Shown: positions 47,338 to 59,081 of the stretch, piece after piece
Layout: the number at the start of each line of letters is the position of its first letter
How positions within the stretch are numbered: position 1 is the first letter of the stretch
Assembly (NCBI GenBank): GCA_951799425.1
Contig: OX637397.1
Location: 12,575,064-12,639,063, forward strand
Source of the DNA: Ilex aquifolium
Taxonomy: Eukaryota; Streptophyta; Magnoliopsida; Aquifoliales; Aquifoliaceae
Direction: 5' to 3'
Length of the DNA: 64,000 nt
The notes under the pieces: model-generated
What the model was told of the DNA's origin: nothing
Databases searched by the model: none
What the model saw: only the letters and a program-made list of their open reading frames with translations
Translations under genes and position numbers: made by a program

Positions 47338-48681
47338 ATGGGGAAGTTTGTCGTTTCTTCTTCTGATTCGGATTCCGAGGACCATGTAGGTGAGGAGGTT
47401 GAGGAGAGTACCTCAGGTTCCTCGAGCGACCATTCTTTTACTGCCGGCGAGGCAGTTTCTGGGTCTACCCCTAGAGTTTCTGCTTCCGCTCCTTTAGTAG
47501 AGGCTCGCCCTCTTTCATCTTTACCTCCTGCCTCTTTTGTCCAGTCAAGGAAGAGGAAATCCAAACCGATTCCTCCCCCGACTCCTAGGAAGAAAATTCG
47601 TCGTTATCAAACCGACCTGGCTTGTTGCGTGGAGACGACTCCTAGTTGCCTCAAGGACGAGGATTTAGGTGAACTGAGGCGGGAGTATCGTTTTCCTGAT
47701 TCCATTGTCTTACATTCTCCCGAGGATTATGAGAGGTGTAATTCTTCCATTCCCGGGCTGGTCTGTTTCTTCGAGTCTACATTCCGCACTGGTCTGCGGT
47801 TCCCTATTCACCCCTTTATCCGGAATGTTCTCGGATTTTATAACGTCTACCCCACCCGGCTCTCTCTAAATGGGTGGGGCCTTCTGACCGGGTTCCTTGT
47901 CCATTGGTTTATGAGTGGGAACGACTCTCACCCCACCATTAAGGAGCTCGCCTATCTCTTCCAGCTTAAATCTTCTCCCTCCTTGGGTTTCTTGTATTTT
48001 GCAAAAAGGGTTAAGGCGAAGAACCTAATTTCTGGGCTTCCCTATTCCAACAAGGGGTGGAAACCAAGGTTTTTCTTTACTAGAGGCGACTCTTGGGAGC
48101 TGTTGGGGGAGCCTGGCGATATCCCCCGTATCCCCAGGTTTTGGGAGGTTCCACGGAATACTCGTAAGGCCATTCTATCGACTGTGTTTTTTTCTTTTCT
48201 ACTTTCACCTTGTCTTACTCAACTTCTGATTTGGTTTGCAGACTTTTGTCCAACACTTAATGCGGAGGAGGCTGCTAGGGTCGAGGCTTTGGGGTTGCAA
48301 TCGTTTTTCAACCTGGTGACCGACGAGAACCTTGCTAACTACGAGCTCAGGCCTCCCGTTGATCAAGCTCCAGAGATTGCATTGTCGCCTGCTCCCCAGC
48401 CTGAGCCCATGGACCAAGATTTAATCATGGCAATGTTCTCGGATACCGAGAAATCGATGAAGAAAAGGAAGGTGGCGAAGGGCTTGCCGCCACCATCCAA
48501 AGAGGCATCAGTATCCGGGCCTGCGTCTGCCTCCTCAAAGCAGAAGCACGAGGGTCCTTCCTCGTTCGGGGATGTGGCTGCGCGTTCGTTACCCAGTAAG
48601 CTGCCTAAGAGCCAATTTCCTCCTGAGGAGGCTCCATCGGGACGTCTTGGGGTCTCGGTGGCCTCTTACCCTCCTGTTTAA
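47338..48681 (+). pseudogene. Antisense frame of the Tat-type element, gypsy-type transposon domain
   Basis: The frame runs against element orientation. Likely start is Met at 47338 (MGKFVVSSSDSDSED). It has a Ser/Glu-rich leader, a basic nuclear-signal-like stretch (SRKRKSKPIPPPTPRKKIRR), then about 190 residues with the putative gypsy-type transposon (Transposase_28-like) pattern: GLRFPIHPFIRNVLGFYNVYP, LNGWGLLTGFLVHWF, AYLFQLK, RFFFTRGDSWE. It ends in a low-complexity tail. Frames of this kind are known as antisense ORFs in Tat-lineage elements; their role is unsettled. No catalytic motif is seen. Confidence 0.7.
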
Positions 48682-48959
48682 CCGGTCTCTCATCAAGGCG
48701 GGAAGGTGGAACCCGTCCCTTCCAAGTCCAAGACGTAGAGGAGCAGCTTTCTTCGTGATCCAAAGGCCGTAGTGGCTGCTTTGTCCGAGCTGATCTCTAC
48801 GTCAGATCCCAGGATGGCATTGCATGTCCCTTTCAAAAGGCATGACAGGGCCTGGCCAAGGTACTTTCTATTTTTGCTTTTCTCCTTCTCCGGAGCCCCC
48901 TTTTTGCTGAGATTTTCACGGGTCTCCCATGTAGTGACTAACCCTTTTCTTTCTCAGTC

Positions 48960-49621
48960 GCTTGCCTGCGTGAAGATGATAGATTTTCATCATGAGCAGG
49001 AGCTCTTGAAGGCTAAGGAGTCTCTTGACGCCGTGTTGGTGGGGCAAGGAGGTCGCCGAGGAGAATGTGAGGATTCTGTCAGCGGAGGCCACTGAGCTAA
49101 AGAGGATTAATGACGAGATGGACGCTCGCCACCGAGACTTCATCAAGCTCAAGGATTCGCAGATGAAGGACAAAGAGGACAAGCTCAAAGCCAAAGAGAC
49201 CGACCTGATAGCCAAGGACTTGGAGCTCAGAGCTAAAGATGTCGATCTGGTGGCCAAGGACTCTGAACTGTCGTCCCTGCGGGCCCAGGTGTCGGAGCTT
49301 CTGAAAGAGGGCGCTTCTGCCTTTGTGAAGGGGTTCGTGAATCTTCAGGAACAAATTGAGGAGGCCTATCCTGATCTTGACTTGGATCCCTTCGTGCCTC
49401 TGCTTGGGTTTAAGAAGGCGACTGTGGTAGCCGAAGAGGATAAGACGGCTAGAGCCAAGGAGACATCCGTATCTGAGGCAGTTGCGTCAATGAACTCGGC
49501 GCTCCGACGGAGGCTGCCAGAGGGGGAGCCGATAGTGGCAATAAAACTGTTCTTTGAGGCCGGGTTGTGGCTATTCCTTCTTATTTCTCCCTGTACTTCC
49601 CTGATGACCTTCGTCTTGTAA
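48960..49621 (+). pseudogene. Coiled-coil part of the antisense region
   Basis: Lys/Glu/Asp/Leu-rich sequence with repeated phrases (KAKETDLIAKDLELRAKDVD, LVAKDSELSSLRAQVSELL) makes a strong coiled-coil prediction. In related Tat antisense products a coiled coil follows the gypsy-type domain, so this is probably the C-terminal part of the same antisense gene. Fossil part. Confidence 0.55.
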
Positions 49622-49859
49622 TACTTCATTCTCACTTCAGTGATATTGTAACTTCTTGGTCGGTGTAATGAGGATACTATTGCTGGTTTTTCATTTCCTA
49701 TGGTTGTTGCGTCTTTTGGATGATGTACTCGTACATTTTTCGGACCACGTCGTTGTAGGCTTCATTGCTGACCTTGAGGCCCAAGCTCGCGATTTTTTGA
49801 GTCGTCTTTAGGTAATTGTGGTGAGTGAAAACGAGGCTTGTTTGAGCTGACCTCTTCAT

Positions 49860-50400
49860 TCAACCGAGCTGGACTAAATCAAGCAACTTTCCCGAGCCTG
49901 CTCCTCTTTCATGTTGCCCACCTCTCGTTGGAGCTCATAAAGCCTCCGCTCCAACAAGCGATCCTCGGGGTTCGGCGGGGGGTGAGGTCTGTCTTCTTGG
50001 AAGACGGCCCTAGCCCGACTGTGGGCTTCATCTTTGTCGTGCTCCTCGGGGTACCGTCTTCGGTGGTTCTCCTCGGAGTGACTGCGCTCGTGGAGCTCAG
50101 TGACTCCGTTTGGCTGGGCTTGGCGCTCCTGATGAGGGGCGTCATGTTCTGCTGGGGGCGGAGGAGGCTCCTGTCGAACTGGCGGGAGTTGGTGTGTCTG
50201 TATTCACTCCATCAGCTCCTGGTTCTACTTTATCAGTTGCATCGTAGTTCGATGGTAGGTTTCTAGTTCATTGAGTGGGGGGAGGTTTGCCGCCAGGGGA
50301 TGACCCTCGACGTCTCCTTCGGGGGCCGGGAAGTTCTCCGGTAGATTTTGGTGGACTTGGGGATTGGCAGGAGCTTTACTCATGTTCCGAGTTGAAACCA
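49860..50400 (-). pseudogene. gag-like leader remnant of the Tat-type element
   Basis: After the primer site, the minus strand encodes a Gln/Pro/Glu/Arg-rich peptide with phrases such as LIKQNQELMEWIQ and LLERRLYELQREV. This is like the coiled-coil N-terminal part of gag in Tat-lineage elements. No capsid core or zinc knuckle follows. Fossil part. Confidence 0.5.
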
Positions 50401-50440
50401 TCAAGTAGATAAAAATTCAAAAGAGAATGATGAAAATCGT

Positions 50441-50456
50441 TCCCACAGACGGCGCC
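50441..50456 (-). promoter_or_regulatory. Primer binding site of the Tat-type element
   Basis: Minus-strand TGGCGCCGTCTGTGGG follows the 5' LTR by two bases. This form is typical of several plant Ty3/gypsy groups including RIRE2/Dasheng-like non-autonomous elements. Confidence 0.75.
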
Positions 50457-50458
50457 AA

Positions 50459-51289
50459 CTGATGGGTGCTCGAAAATAACGACCCAAGCCCAGCTGTTGT
50501 TCTGCTAATGGGTTTTGCTAGCTGGTTTAGAGGAGAAGTTAGTCAATCGAGAGTGATGGTACAGAATATAGGTGGTTCACCTTAGCCAATGGATTAAGGT
50601 TACATCCACTACAATGGAGTATCTTGCTCCTTGAGGTCGTGTATTGATTTTAGGTGAGTACCAGTCGGTTACCGGTACTAGGCATTTACAAATGTATACG
50701 CCTTATCTTGCTGAATATCTGGGAATAGAAAACACAATGGGGAAGGTGAAGACAGTGATTTCGAGAGGAAGTTTCAGAGCCAGAAAGAGAGAGAGCCCAA
50801 CTACATAGCACTGTTCTATTTATACGTGTCGTTCGTCCTAGGGTTCTTGGTGGCTCTTTCTGCCTTTTTCATGATCTTGTGGGGACCTCCCGTCATTGTC
50901 CTGCAAAAGCTTGTGCTAGCCGGCGCCCCTTTGCCCACGATCTTTAGGTCGTTACGCACCACCTCCTCCTGCCTCCGGGGAGGTGTAACTGTCTTAGGTT
51001 TCAGAGATGGTCCCCTTGCCCCTTGGACACGTGGTGCGACGGGATCCTTTCCAGGACATGGGTGTGATTTCTCTTTCCCAGATTGTCCTTTTGGCTGCTA
51101 CGGGATCGGGCCGGGACTGGACCGCTGGTTCTCCGGAGCCGTTGGGCTTGATCTTTGGGCCCTTCCTACTCTTTAACGTGGGCTAATTGGAGGCATTTCC
51201 TTTGGGCTAATAAGCCCAACTTCTGGGTTCTCAAGGTGTATTAGGCTCCGAGGCCATGGAGGCCCATGGCCAAAATTCCATCCTTATCA
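50459..51289 (-). repeat. 5' LTR of the Tat-type element
   Basis: Pairs with 45833-46658. The primer binding site begins two bases inside its inner edge. Confidence 0.85.
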
Positions 51290-52467
51290 AATACTAATAC
51301 GGTGTTAATTTAAAAAAATATGAATAGGAATTGTATAACATTGAATGTTAATTTAATAAAATTAAAGGTCAATTAAACAATGATTTGATAAAATTAAAGG
51401 TTAATATGACGTTAAACTAATAAAATAATACTAATTTTAATAAAATTAATCTTAAATTATTAAAATATAGGATAATTTGATGAAATTAAAATTAAAATTT
51501 ATTAAATTAAAGAAATAGAATATCAAATTGGTATTAATTTGGTGAAATTAAATGTTTGGGGGGCTGGCTCTATTAATTAGAGAAAAAAAAAGGCATAAGG
51601 CTGGCTTTAATGTCATAATTGTGTCCATCAAGTTGCAAATAATTATTCATCTATTTTGCATAGTTTCACTCAAGTTGCACATAAAATAACGGTGGACCCA
51701 ACTTTAATTTGTTTTTCATGATAAAATTAATATAAAATTAAAATATGTAATAGAAATTAAAGTAATTACCAAACATGTTTTGTATTATAGTTTTTAAAGA
51801 TTTTTAAACAAAAACTGCAAACAAATACGTTTATGTTTTATCAGTTTATCACAGGCAAAAAAACAAAAATTGATTCTATTTTTTTTATAAAAAAAAACAT
51901 AAAAATAAAAATGTTACCCAACGCAACCTACCTTAGTGATTTGTTGTTGATGATGCGTTAATCATGGGTAAGGAGTTTTTTGATAAGAAAAAAAATCTGA
52001 TACGAACCACAGCTCTATTTTGTGGATTTGTGGTCCCTTTTCTTGTCTCTAGAAAGCTTGATCAAAATCAACCTAGTCTCAAAATAAAAATAACATAAAA
52101 TGCATGGATAAGAAAAAGGACGGCAAATAAGGTAATTTTCTATGTTTGTTTGGGAAAGAAAAATAGGATGAAAAGAAGAAAGGAAAATAAACTAAATTTA
52201 CCTTTATGCCCTCCAAGTGGCAGATTGTCTCACTTATAAATTAACAAAGTTGTGCTCTACTTTACTTCACATTAGTTTGGGGACTTAGCCTATGGTACGG
52301 ATAAAAAAAATGGTATCATATTTTTAAAAATTATTACTTTTAAAGCGTTTATTACTTCTAAAAAAATTATTATTTTTATGGGTATTTTTATGACTGTGGT
52401 GATAATTATTTTTACCATTTTTCTTTGGTATAAAAAAATTAATATTTTTGTGGATCTTTTTATCACT
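51290..52467. other. AT-rich spacer
   Basis: Begins with the GATAAAATTAAA-type simple repeat that also lies left of the Tat element. No coding signal. Weak inverse similarity to 43655-43940 at about 52140-52240. Confidence 0.45.
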
Positions 52468-53725
52468 GTTGTGGTAACTATTTTAAATTTTTTATCACTT
52501 TTTTTAATACCACAATAAGAATAAAAATAACTACAACTATAATAAATTTTATTATGATATTAAAATTTTATTTTTCGATACTATAGTTAAGTCTTTAGTT
52601 TGGACCACACTTTGAAAAACAAACAAAGGTTGAGTTATCCATCATTCTTTTCCTCTAAATGGAAACAATCATATGTCGTGTCAAAGACTAAACTCGTCAA
52701 CACGTTATTCGTATAGGGCTTGACTATGTTATCGAAGAAATAAATTTGGTACAATATCTCTAAATTTTATCATTTTAATAGATGTTTTTATAATTTTTGT
52801 GAGTCATTTTATAACTAAAAAATTTATCTTTTTTGTGGATATTTTTAACACTGCTATGAATATTTTTACTACATTTGTGATAACCATTTTACCACTTTTT
52901 TAGTACAAAAATATTTATTACATTTGTAGGTCTTTTTACTATATTTGTAAATATTTTCTATCACATTTATGAATCTTTTTATCACTATTGCAGTAACTAT
53001 TTTAATAATTTTTTGAGTACCATAATAGTGATAAAATGACTTACAAATATAATAAAAATAACCATAAATATAATAAATGAAAGTATAAAAGCAACAAACA
53101 AAATTTCGGTACCGTAATGAACCCCTATTCAAGTAATGGAAAGTCGGTCACAAAGTCTTCGTCGTCGCCCAAGTGCCACGGTGCATTAATGCATTAATGG
53201 AAAGTCGGAAACAAAGTCTTTGTCGTAGCCCAAGTGCCACGGTGCATTGATTTTATTAGCGACCTTTTGTCCTTGTTGTTTGAAAACAAATCAAATTGAA
53301 AAATCTTTGAAGAAAATATAACTCAATTAAAATTAGAGCATTTCAAACCGTTGAATATTCAGTTTTTCACATATATTTAAAATTGCCTTAATAATCGAAA
53401 TGATCAAGCCGCATTGGTTAGAAAAATAATATTTTTCACTTATGTGTAATTCAATTGAATATTTTCATCTTTGGCTAACTAGCTTCTTAATGCGATTTGG
53501 GAACTAGACAAAAAATAAATATAAAATAAATGTAAATCACAAAAAAATAAACTCGCTACACATATTTATTAAACGGGTCAATATAAATTTATTTACGTAT
53601 AATATACAAAAACTTAGTATAAATCACTATATATGAGTCTCATATCAATTATTGACCCTAGTTAATATACGATACAGTACAATACTGTTCAACTTACAAA
53701 CACGGGTAGCACACAACAGCTCTTC
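52468..53725. repeat. Right arm of the long inverted repeat
   Basis: Approximate reverse complement of 40705-41676, with about 320 extra bases at 53240-53560. The CTTGGGC-ACGAC block appears here twice (53155 and 53225) in inverse orientation. The extra bases resemble 53930-54085, the upstream flank of the NLR gene. No coding content. Confidence 0.75.
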
Positions 53726-54293
53726 TCTTGGTCCAACATGTGCAAGCTGGTCAGCCTAAGGCCAGCTATCTTCATGACTACTATCAACCAGATCTAGCGG
53801 AGGAGAAGTTGCCAGCACCGAGTGAACCATTCCCTCAACTATGTAGTGCGATCTACTAAGGTGAGAAGGACAGTAGTACAGTATCAGTGAATTAAATTGA
53901 AAAATTTAGGGAATGACCTTTTGTCCTACTCCTCCTTTTCCCTTTGAAAAACAAATTAAATTGAAAAATTTAAAGAAAATATAACACAATGAGAAATTGA
54001 TGGACCAAAATAACATATATCACTTTCACCACCATTAATGTATTTCAACGCATATTAAAATTGTCTTAATAATCGAAACGATCAAGTGATGCTAGCATAG
54101 ACCAAGGCTGGGTATCTTCATGACTACCAACCAGATCTAACGAAGGAAAAGTTGCCAGCACCGACTGAACCCATTCCCTCAACTAGCTCCACTGTCGTAA
54201 GCTTATCTATAAGAAAACAGCAAACCGACCTCAAATTTCACAGCAAACAAGAAATAAAAATCCTAGTGCTTTTCCATAGATCAAAAGCAAAAA
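53726..54293 (+). promoter_or_regulatory. Upstream region of the NLR gene, locally duplicated
   Basis: A block with CTATCTTCATGACTACTATC / CAACCAGATCTAGCGGAGGA / GAAGTTGCCAGCACCGA at 53765-53850 recurs at 54110-54190, about 350 bp on. The ATTAAAATTG-CTTAATAATCGAAA-GATCAAG block recurs as well (53385 and 54057). A TATA-like TCTATAAGAA lies at 54205-54214, about 85 bp before the start codon. That is plausible for a core promoter but unproven. Confidence 0.5.
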
Positions 54294-57200
54294 ATGGCTG
54301 AGTCTGTTGTCTATTTGGTCGTGGAAAGACTTCGTGATTTGCTGATCAACGAAACAAAATTCCTTTCTTCCGTGGCCACCCAAGTTGAGCAAATTCAAGC
54401 TGAGGTAAAGCGAATGCAGTGCTTTCTAAAAGATGCAGACGCAAGACAAGATGAAGATGAGACGGTTCGTAATTGGGTCGCGGAAATTAGAGAGATTGCT
54501 CTCGATGTCCAAGACGTCGTGGAAACTTGTGTCTTCCGAGTTTCGTCAAGGAAGGATGAAGGAATCCTCAGAAGATGTCGTGGGATATTGAAAGAGCCAA
54601 TAGTCCTCCACAAAATTGGGTCCGAGATTAAGGCTATTGAAACCAAGATTTCTAACCTGACAAAAAGTCTACAAACTTATGGCATAAAAGCTATAAGCGA
54701 AGGGGAAAGTTCAAATTCTGTAAATGAGAAACTACTGCGGCTAAGGAGGTCCTATTCTCATGTTGTGGATGAAGATTTTGTTGGGTTGGAGGGAGACGTT
54801 GACGAGTTGGTGGCACATTTGGTGAATGGTGTGGATAATAGCCACCGAGTTGTTTGTATTTATGGGATGGGTGGACTCGGAAAGACCACCATTGCCAAAA
54901 AAGTTTACCACCATGACAGTGTCCAATGCCATTTTGATGCTCTTGCATGGGTTTGTGTATCTCAAAAATGGCAAACAACGGATATTTTGCAAGGGATCCT
55001 AATCAAACTTATCCCACATGAAAGAGGGCACATCATGACTCTTAGAGAAGAAGAACTTATGAAGCAGCTTTATGAAGTCCAACTGAGTAAAAAATGTCTG
55101 GTGGTTTTGGATGACATTTGGTCAGTGGATGTATGGGACATCCTTGGAGCTGCCTTCCCAAACACAGAAATGGGTAGCAAAATATTGCTTACAACACGTA
55201 ACAAAGACGTGGCTGTGTATATGGATCCAAGTTGTTTCCTCCATGAACCAAGGTGTTTAACCCAAGAAGAGAGTTGGGAGCTATTCCAGAGGAAAGCATT
55301 TCCAAAACAAAAAGGTACTCCACATTTCTCATTTTTCATTGTATTTGTATCCATATTTATTAAATTTACATATTGTAGTAAGAGTCAATTTCAAAATTTT
55401 CACTTCATATATTTGTCTTTTTATGTTGAAAACAATGAACCATGTTCTTTTCTTTGACAGATGTGAGATTTAAATAGTATATGCTTTTTAGTGCTCCTGA
55501 TTTACCCTTAATTAATTAACATAAAGATCTCAAACGAATTAATAAAATCTTTACTTGGAAAAAAATTCATGGAAAAAAATTAGAAAAATTCATGGCAAAA
55601 GAAGTGATTTCTTTCTAGCTTTGCACAATCTAAGACCAAGCTTGGCATCATGAAAATTCAAATTAATTGAAGCATTCGTTCAAGTTTTTTGCCTCATTTT
55701 CGCAAAATAGAATAATGCTTTTGTAGTACATATTTCATGTGAATCATATCAGATTTTTTTCTTCGGAAAATCTAAACCAAAACAGAAAAATATCGAAGGC
55801 TTTATATGATTTTTTTATTATCAAGATCATGACATTCAAAAAAATTCTTTAAGAGTAAATCTTAGCGTGCTAGTGCATCAAAAAAATCTGCATCAACAAA
55901 ATCTAACTTTTATATTGATTTATTGGTAACACTAGTACAAATGAACTGTCCTATTTCCTTTTTCTAATTCTCCTCTTGTGTTTTCATGCAGGCTTCAGAG
56001 TTGACACAGATTTCGACAAGCTGGGGAGAGAAATGGTTGGACATTGTGGGGGCTTACCATTGGCTATCGTTGCACTTGGGGGAATTTTGGTGACAAAATG
56101 TACATTAAGTGAATGGAAGATGGTGCATCAAACTGTTCATTCTTATTTACGCAGGGGCAAAAGCCATGGACAACACCTCATAAGCGTACATGAGGTGTTA
56201 GCTTTAAGTTATAAGGACCTGCCATATCAATTGAAGCCATGTTTTCTCTATTTGGGCAATTTTGCAAAAGATTCTGTGATACCAGCTCGAAAAATATATC
56301 AATTGTGGGCTGCTGAGGGCTTTTTACCCATGGGTTTGTACGAAGGAGAGCAAGAGGAAGCAATGAGCGATATAGCAGAACGTTACTTGGGTGAACTTGT
56401 ACAAAGGTGTATGGTTCAGGTGCATGTTACGGAGTCAAGTGGAAGTTTTAGAACTTGTCAACTGCATGATCTTATGCGAGACATGTGCTTGTCCAAGGGA
56501 AAGGAAGAAAATTTTCTCAAGGTTCTTCCGCTTTGGCAAGAACACAAGCCAGTCAATTCCATGTCTTTGTCTAGTACAACTGGGGCAACACGCAGACTTT
56601 CCGTCCATGTGGATTCGAATTTTGAATGTTACTTTCCTCCTAAACATAATTCAACCAAGCATGTTAGATCTCTATTGTTTGTTTCTGAGAACTATATGGA
56701 GAATGTTAAACTTTCATTGAACTCTATATTCCATGACTTCAAGTTGCTAAGAGTTTTAGATTTTGAATTGCTCAGTTTCAAAAGTAAAAAGGTCCCTCAA
56801 TCTCTCGGGAATTTAGTCCACTTGAGGTATTTGAGCTTCAAACATTGTGATCTTAAGAAATTGCCCTCAACTATACAGAACCTGAGAAACTTGCAAACAC
56901 TGGACTTAAAATGGAATCATTATGTGGACTTTGACTCTTTTTATTTTATCCTGCCAAATGTGCTTTCGAAGTTGGGAAGTTTGAGGTATTTATATCTTCC
57001 TTATGTGAATAGTGAACGACGTAAACTTTCTCTGGGTAGTTGCAGCAAGTTGGAGATACTAAAGAACTTCGATTCAGACTCATCTCACTTTACAGATCTG
57101 TTCAGATTAACCAATCTTCGACAACTGGATGCAAGCCTCTCGTTGGGATTCAAGGACTTGGAGGCAACCATCAGCTACTTGGCCATCTCCTCCAACCGCC

Positions 57201-57796
57201 TTCGGAAATCTTCCTTTGATATAGTATACGATTTTAATTCAACTGAAGAGGTATGCCTTCTAGGGAAACTGCTGCAGTGTCATCATCTTTGTGCATTGGA
57301 GTTGCAGGGGCGTATAAGTAAGCTGCCTGAAGAACATCATTTCTCCCAAAGCCTCACCAAGTTAAGGTTGTGGAATTGTAAACTCAAGGAAAACCCTATG
57401 GCAACTCTTGAAAATCTGCCCAAATTGATTCACCTTTTCCTTCATTCTGATGCCTTTATAGGGAAGGAAATTTCCTGCTCTTCAGGGGGTTTTCCTCAAC
57501 TCAAAAATCTTAGAATATGTGAATTGCCCAACTTAGAGGAGTGGAGGTTGGATGAAGGAGCCATGCCTAATCTTCAGTTTTTACAAATTAGTTATTGCAA
57601 GCAATTAGGTACGGTTCCGGATGGATTGAAATTTTGTACCAACCTCAAGACACTTGACATTCATTACATGCCAACAGAATTCACAAACCGTCTCAAAGGA
57701 GTAAATAATGGAGGAGGACAAGATTATTACAAAGTTCAACATGTCTCCCACATCAATGTTGACGGCACCAGAATAAACATTTCCATGAGGTACTGA
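54294..57796 (+). CDS. CC-NB-ARC-LRR disease resistance protein (RPP13/RPP8-like), two exons
   Basis: Coding exons 54294-55314 and 55992-57796 (GT at 55315, AG at 55990-55991, phase 1) give 941 residues, usual for this family. The start AAAAAATGGCT has good context. Residues 1-130 form the Rx-type coiled coil. NB-ARC motifs follow: P-loop GMGGLGKTT (191-199), RNBS-A FDALAWVCVS, kinase 2 LVVLDDIW (269-276), RNBS-B GSKILLTTR (294-302), GLPLAI (361-366), RNBS-D CFLYLGNF (424-431) and an MHD-type LHDLMRD (498-504, with Leu for Met). LRRs run from about 555 to the end (VPQSLGNLVHLRYLSF, LPSTIQNLRNLQTLDL). The family acts inside the cell as an ATP/ADP switch that senses pathogen effectors and starts cell death. 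No stop or shift is seen; it looks functional. The intron lies between RNBS-C and GLPL. A partial tandem copy follows. Confidence 0.92.
55315..55991 (+). other. Intron of the NLR gene
   Basis: 677 bp, AT-rich, GTACTC donor and TTTTCATGCAG acceptor. Its last 160 bp are similar to 58920-59081, upstream of the duplicated second exon, which shows that the duplication breakpoint lies inside this intron. Confidence 0.85.
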
Positions 57797-59081
57797 AACA
57801 ATCAAATGTCTTTTCCACTATTAAGCTCATGATCTTTGGTATTTTGTTATGTTTTTCTTTCATGTAGCATAAAGAAAAATGTTAAGGAATGGGAAATTAA
57901 ATGAATTTGTTGCTTCCATGTCTTTCCTTCTAACTTTTGGGTAAAATATATTGTTGATCTCCAGAATATGCACTCGGTCTCGTTTTGACACTGAACTTTC
58001 AATTGTGTACGTCTTTTTGGTATTTAAGGTTTCGGTAAATGTTATTTAATTTGGAGACCTAATTCAATACAGCTATTGGATTGGATTGGGCTCTATCTAA
58101 CATTGAATTTCACAACTAATTCAATAGTTGCATTGAATTAGGTCTCTAATCCTATACCATTGCTGTAAGGTTTCTGACCTGTTTTTAGATGGTCTTTTCG
58201 CTATCCACATAATATACGGAATTCTACAATTGATAACCATCATCAAAGACACATAACTCTTGTCCCTTAATTAGTTGGAAGGAAGCTAGTGCTGAGGTTA
58301 TTCAAGAACAAATTCAAACCTTCATGCTTGAAATATAAAAAAATTCAAGTTAGAGGTTGTCATTGATAAATTATAGCATCCCTAACTGTTGAAGATTAAT
58401 CGTTTAGTCCCCTATTAGAATTTTGTTTCAATATAAAAGATAATTTTGTTAGAGAAAAAAATATTTTCCATTTTTCAGATTGAAAATGACTAACAATAGA
58501 GTAATTTTTTTTAACATAATCCACAGGAAAGGATGATTGATGAGCTTAAAAATGTGAAGGTTCGTACAAATGACAATGCTGCCAAAAGCATATCCGAAAA
58601 TAACATATCATTTCTTATATTAAAAGCATAACAACAAATAATCAAAGAAATCGACAATAAAATTGGATGTCTTGATATGATAATACATTTATTTGGGGAA
58701 AAAAGTGTGTGCCATGTTTGAAATCCTTTGGGGTCAATATAAGGTATTTCTTTGGTTTGTTGTGTTCAATGTGTGCAACAACAATTATTTCTTTCCCCTG
58801 TTTTTTATATGTGTAATTACATCAAACGATGAAGACAACTTCCTTCATAACAGTCACACACTTAGGCATATTATATTTCTTGTGAATCCATGTTAAGTGG
58901 GTCATCATCTTGTGTTTGCATATTAATGTCCATGGCACTCAAACAAATTCATTATGAGTAAATCTTGGTTTACTAGTGCAACAAAAAAATTCAAATTGTT
59001 CTATTGATTTAGTGGTAGCACTAGCAGAAATAATGAACTGTCCTATTTACTTTTGCTAATTCTCCTTGTATTTTCATGTAG
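57797..59081. repeat. 3' flank of the NLR gene, first copy of the duplicated spacer
   Basis: Nearly identical to 60885-62025 up to the phrase CATATTAATGTCCA. It includes a conserved 67-codon ORF (58693-58896, repeated at 61786-61989) whose conservation is explained by the recent duplication, not by function. The last 160 bp resemble the end of the NLR intron. Confidence 0.8.

Larger units (their letters stand above)
45833..51289 (-). mobile_element. Non-autonomous Tat-type Ty3/gypsy LTR element with an antisense reading frame (fossil)
   Basis: LTRs of 826 and 831 bp (45833-46658 and 50459-51289) start TG and end CA and are flanked by AATAT and AATAC, a nearly perfect 5-bp target duplication. 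The primer site (TGGCGCCGTCTGTGGG on the minus strand, 50441-50456) lies by the right LTR and a polypurine tract by the left, so the element is on the minus strand. Only a gag-like start remains in sense orientation; protease, RT and integrase are absent. The interior is mostly an antisense frame with a gypsy-type transposon domain, a known trait of Tat-lineage elements. By eye, LTR identity over 265 bp is about 95 percent, so the age is close to that of the Athila element. Confidence 0.85.

Noticed and set aside
54395-55354. Minus-strand ORFs inside the NLR exon
   Set aside because: They are antisense shadows of the NLR coding sequence.
58693-58896. 67-codon ORF identical in two places (also 61786-61989)
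   Set aside because: Its conservation is explained by the 3.09-kb tandem duplication of the NLR 3' region; there is no recognisable protein.
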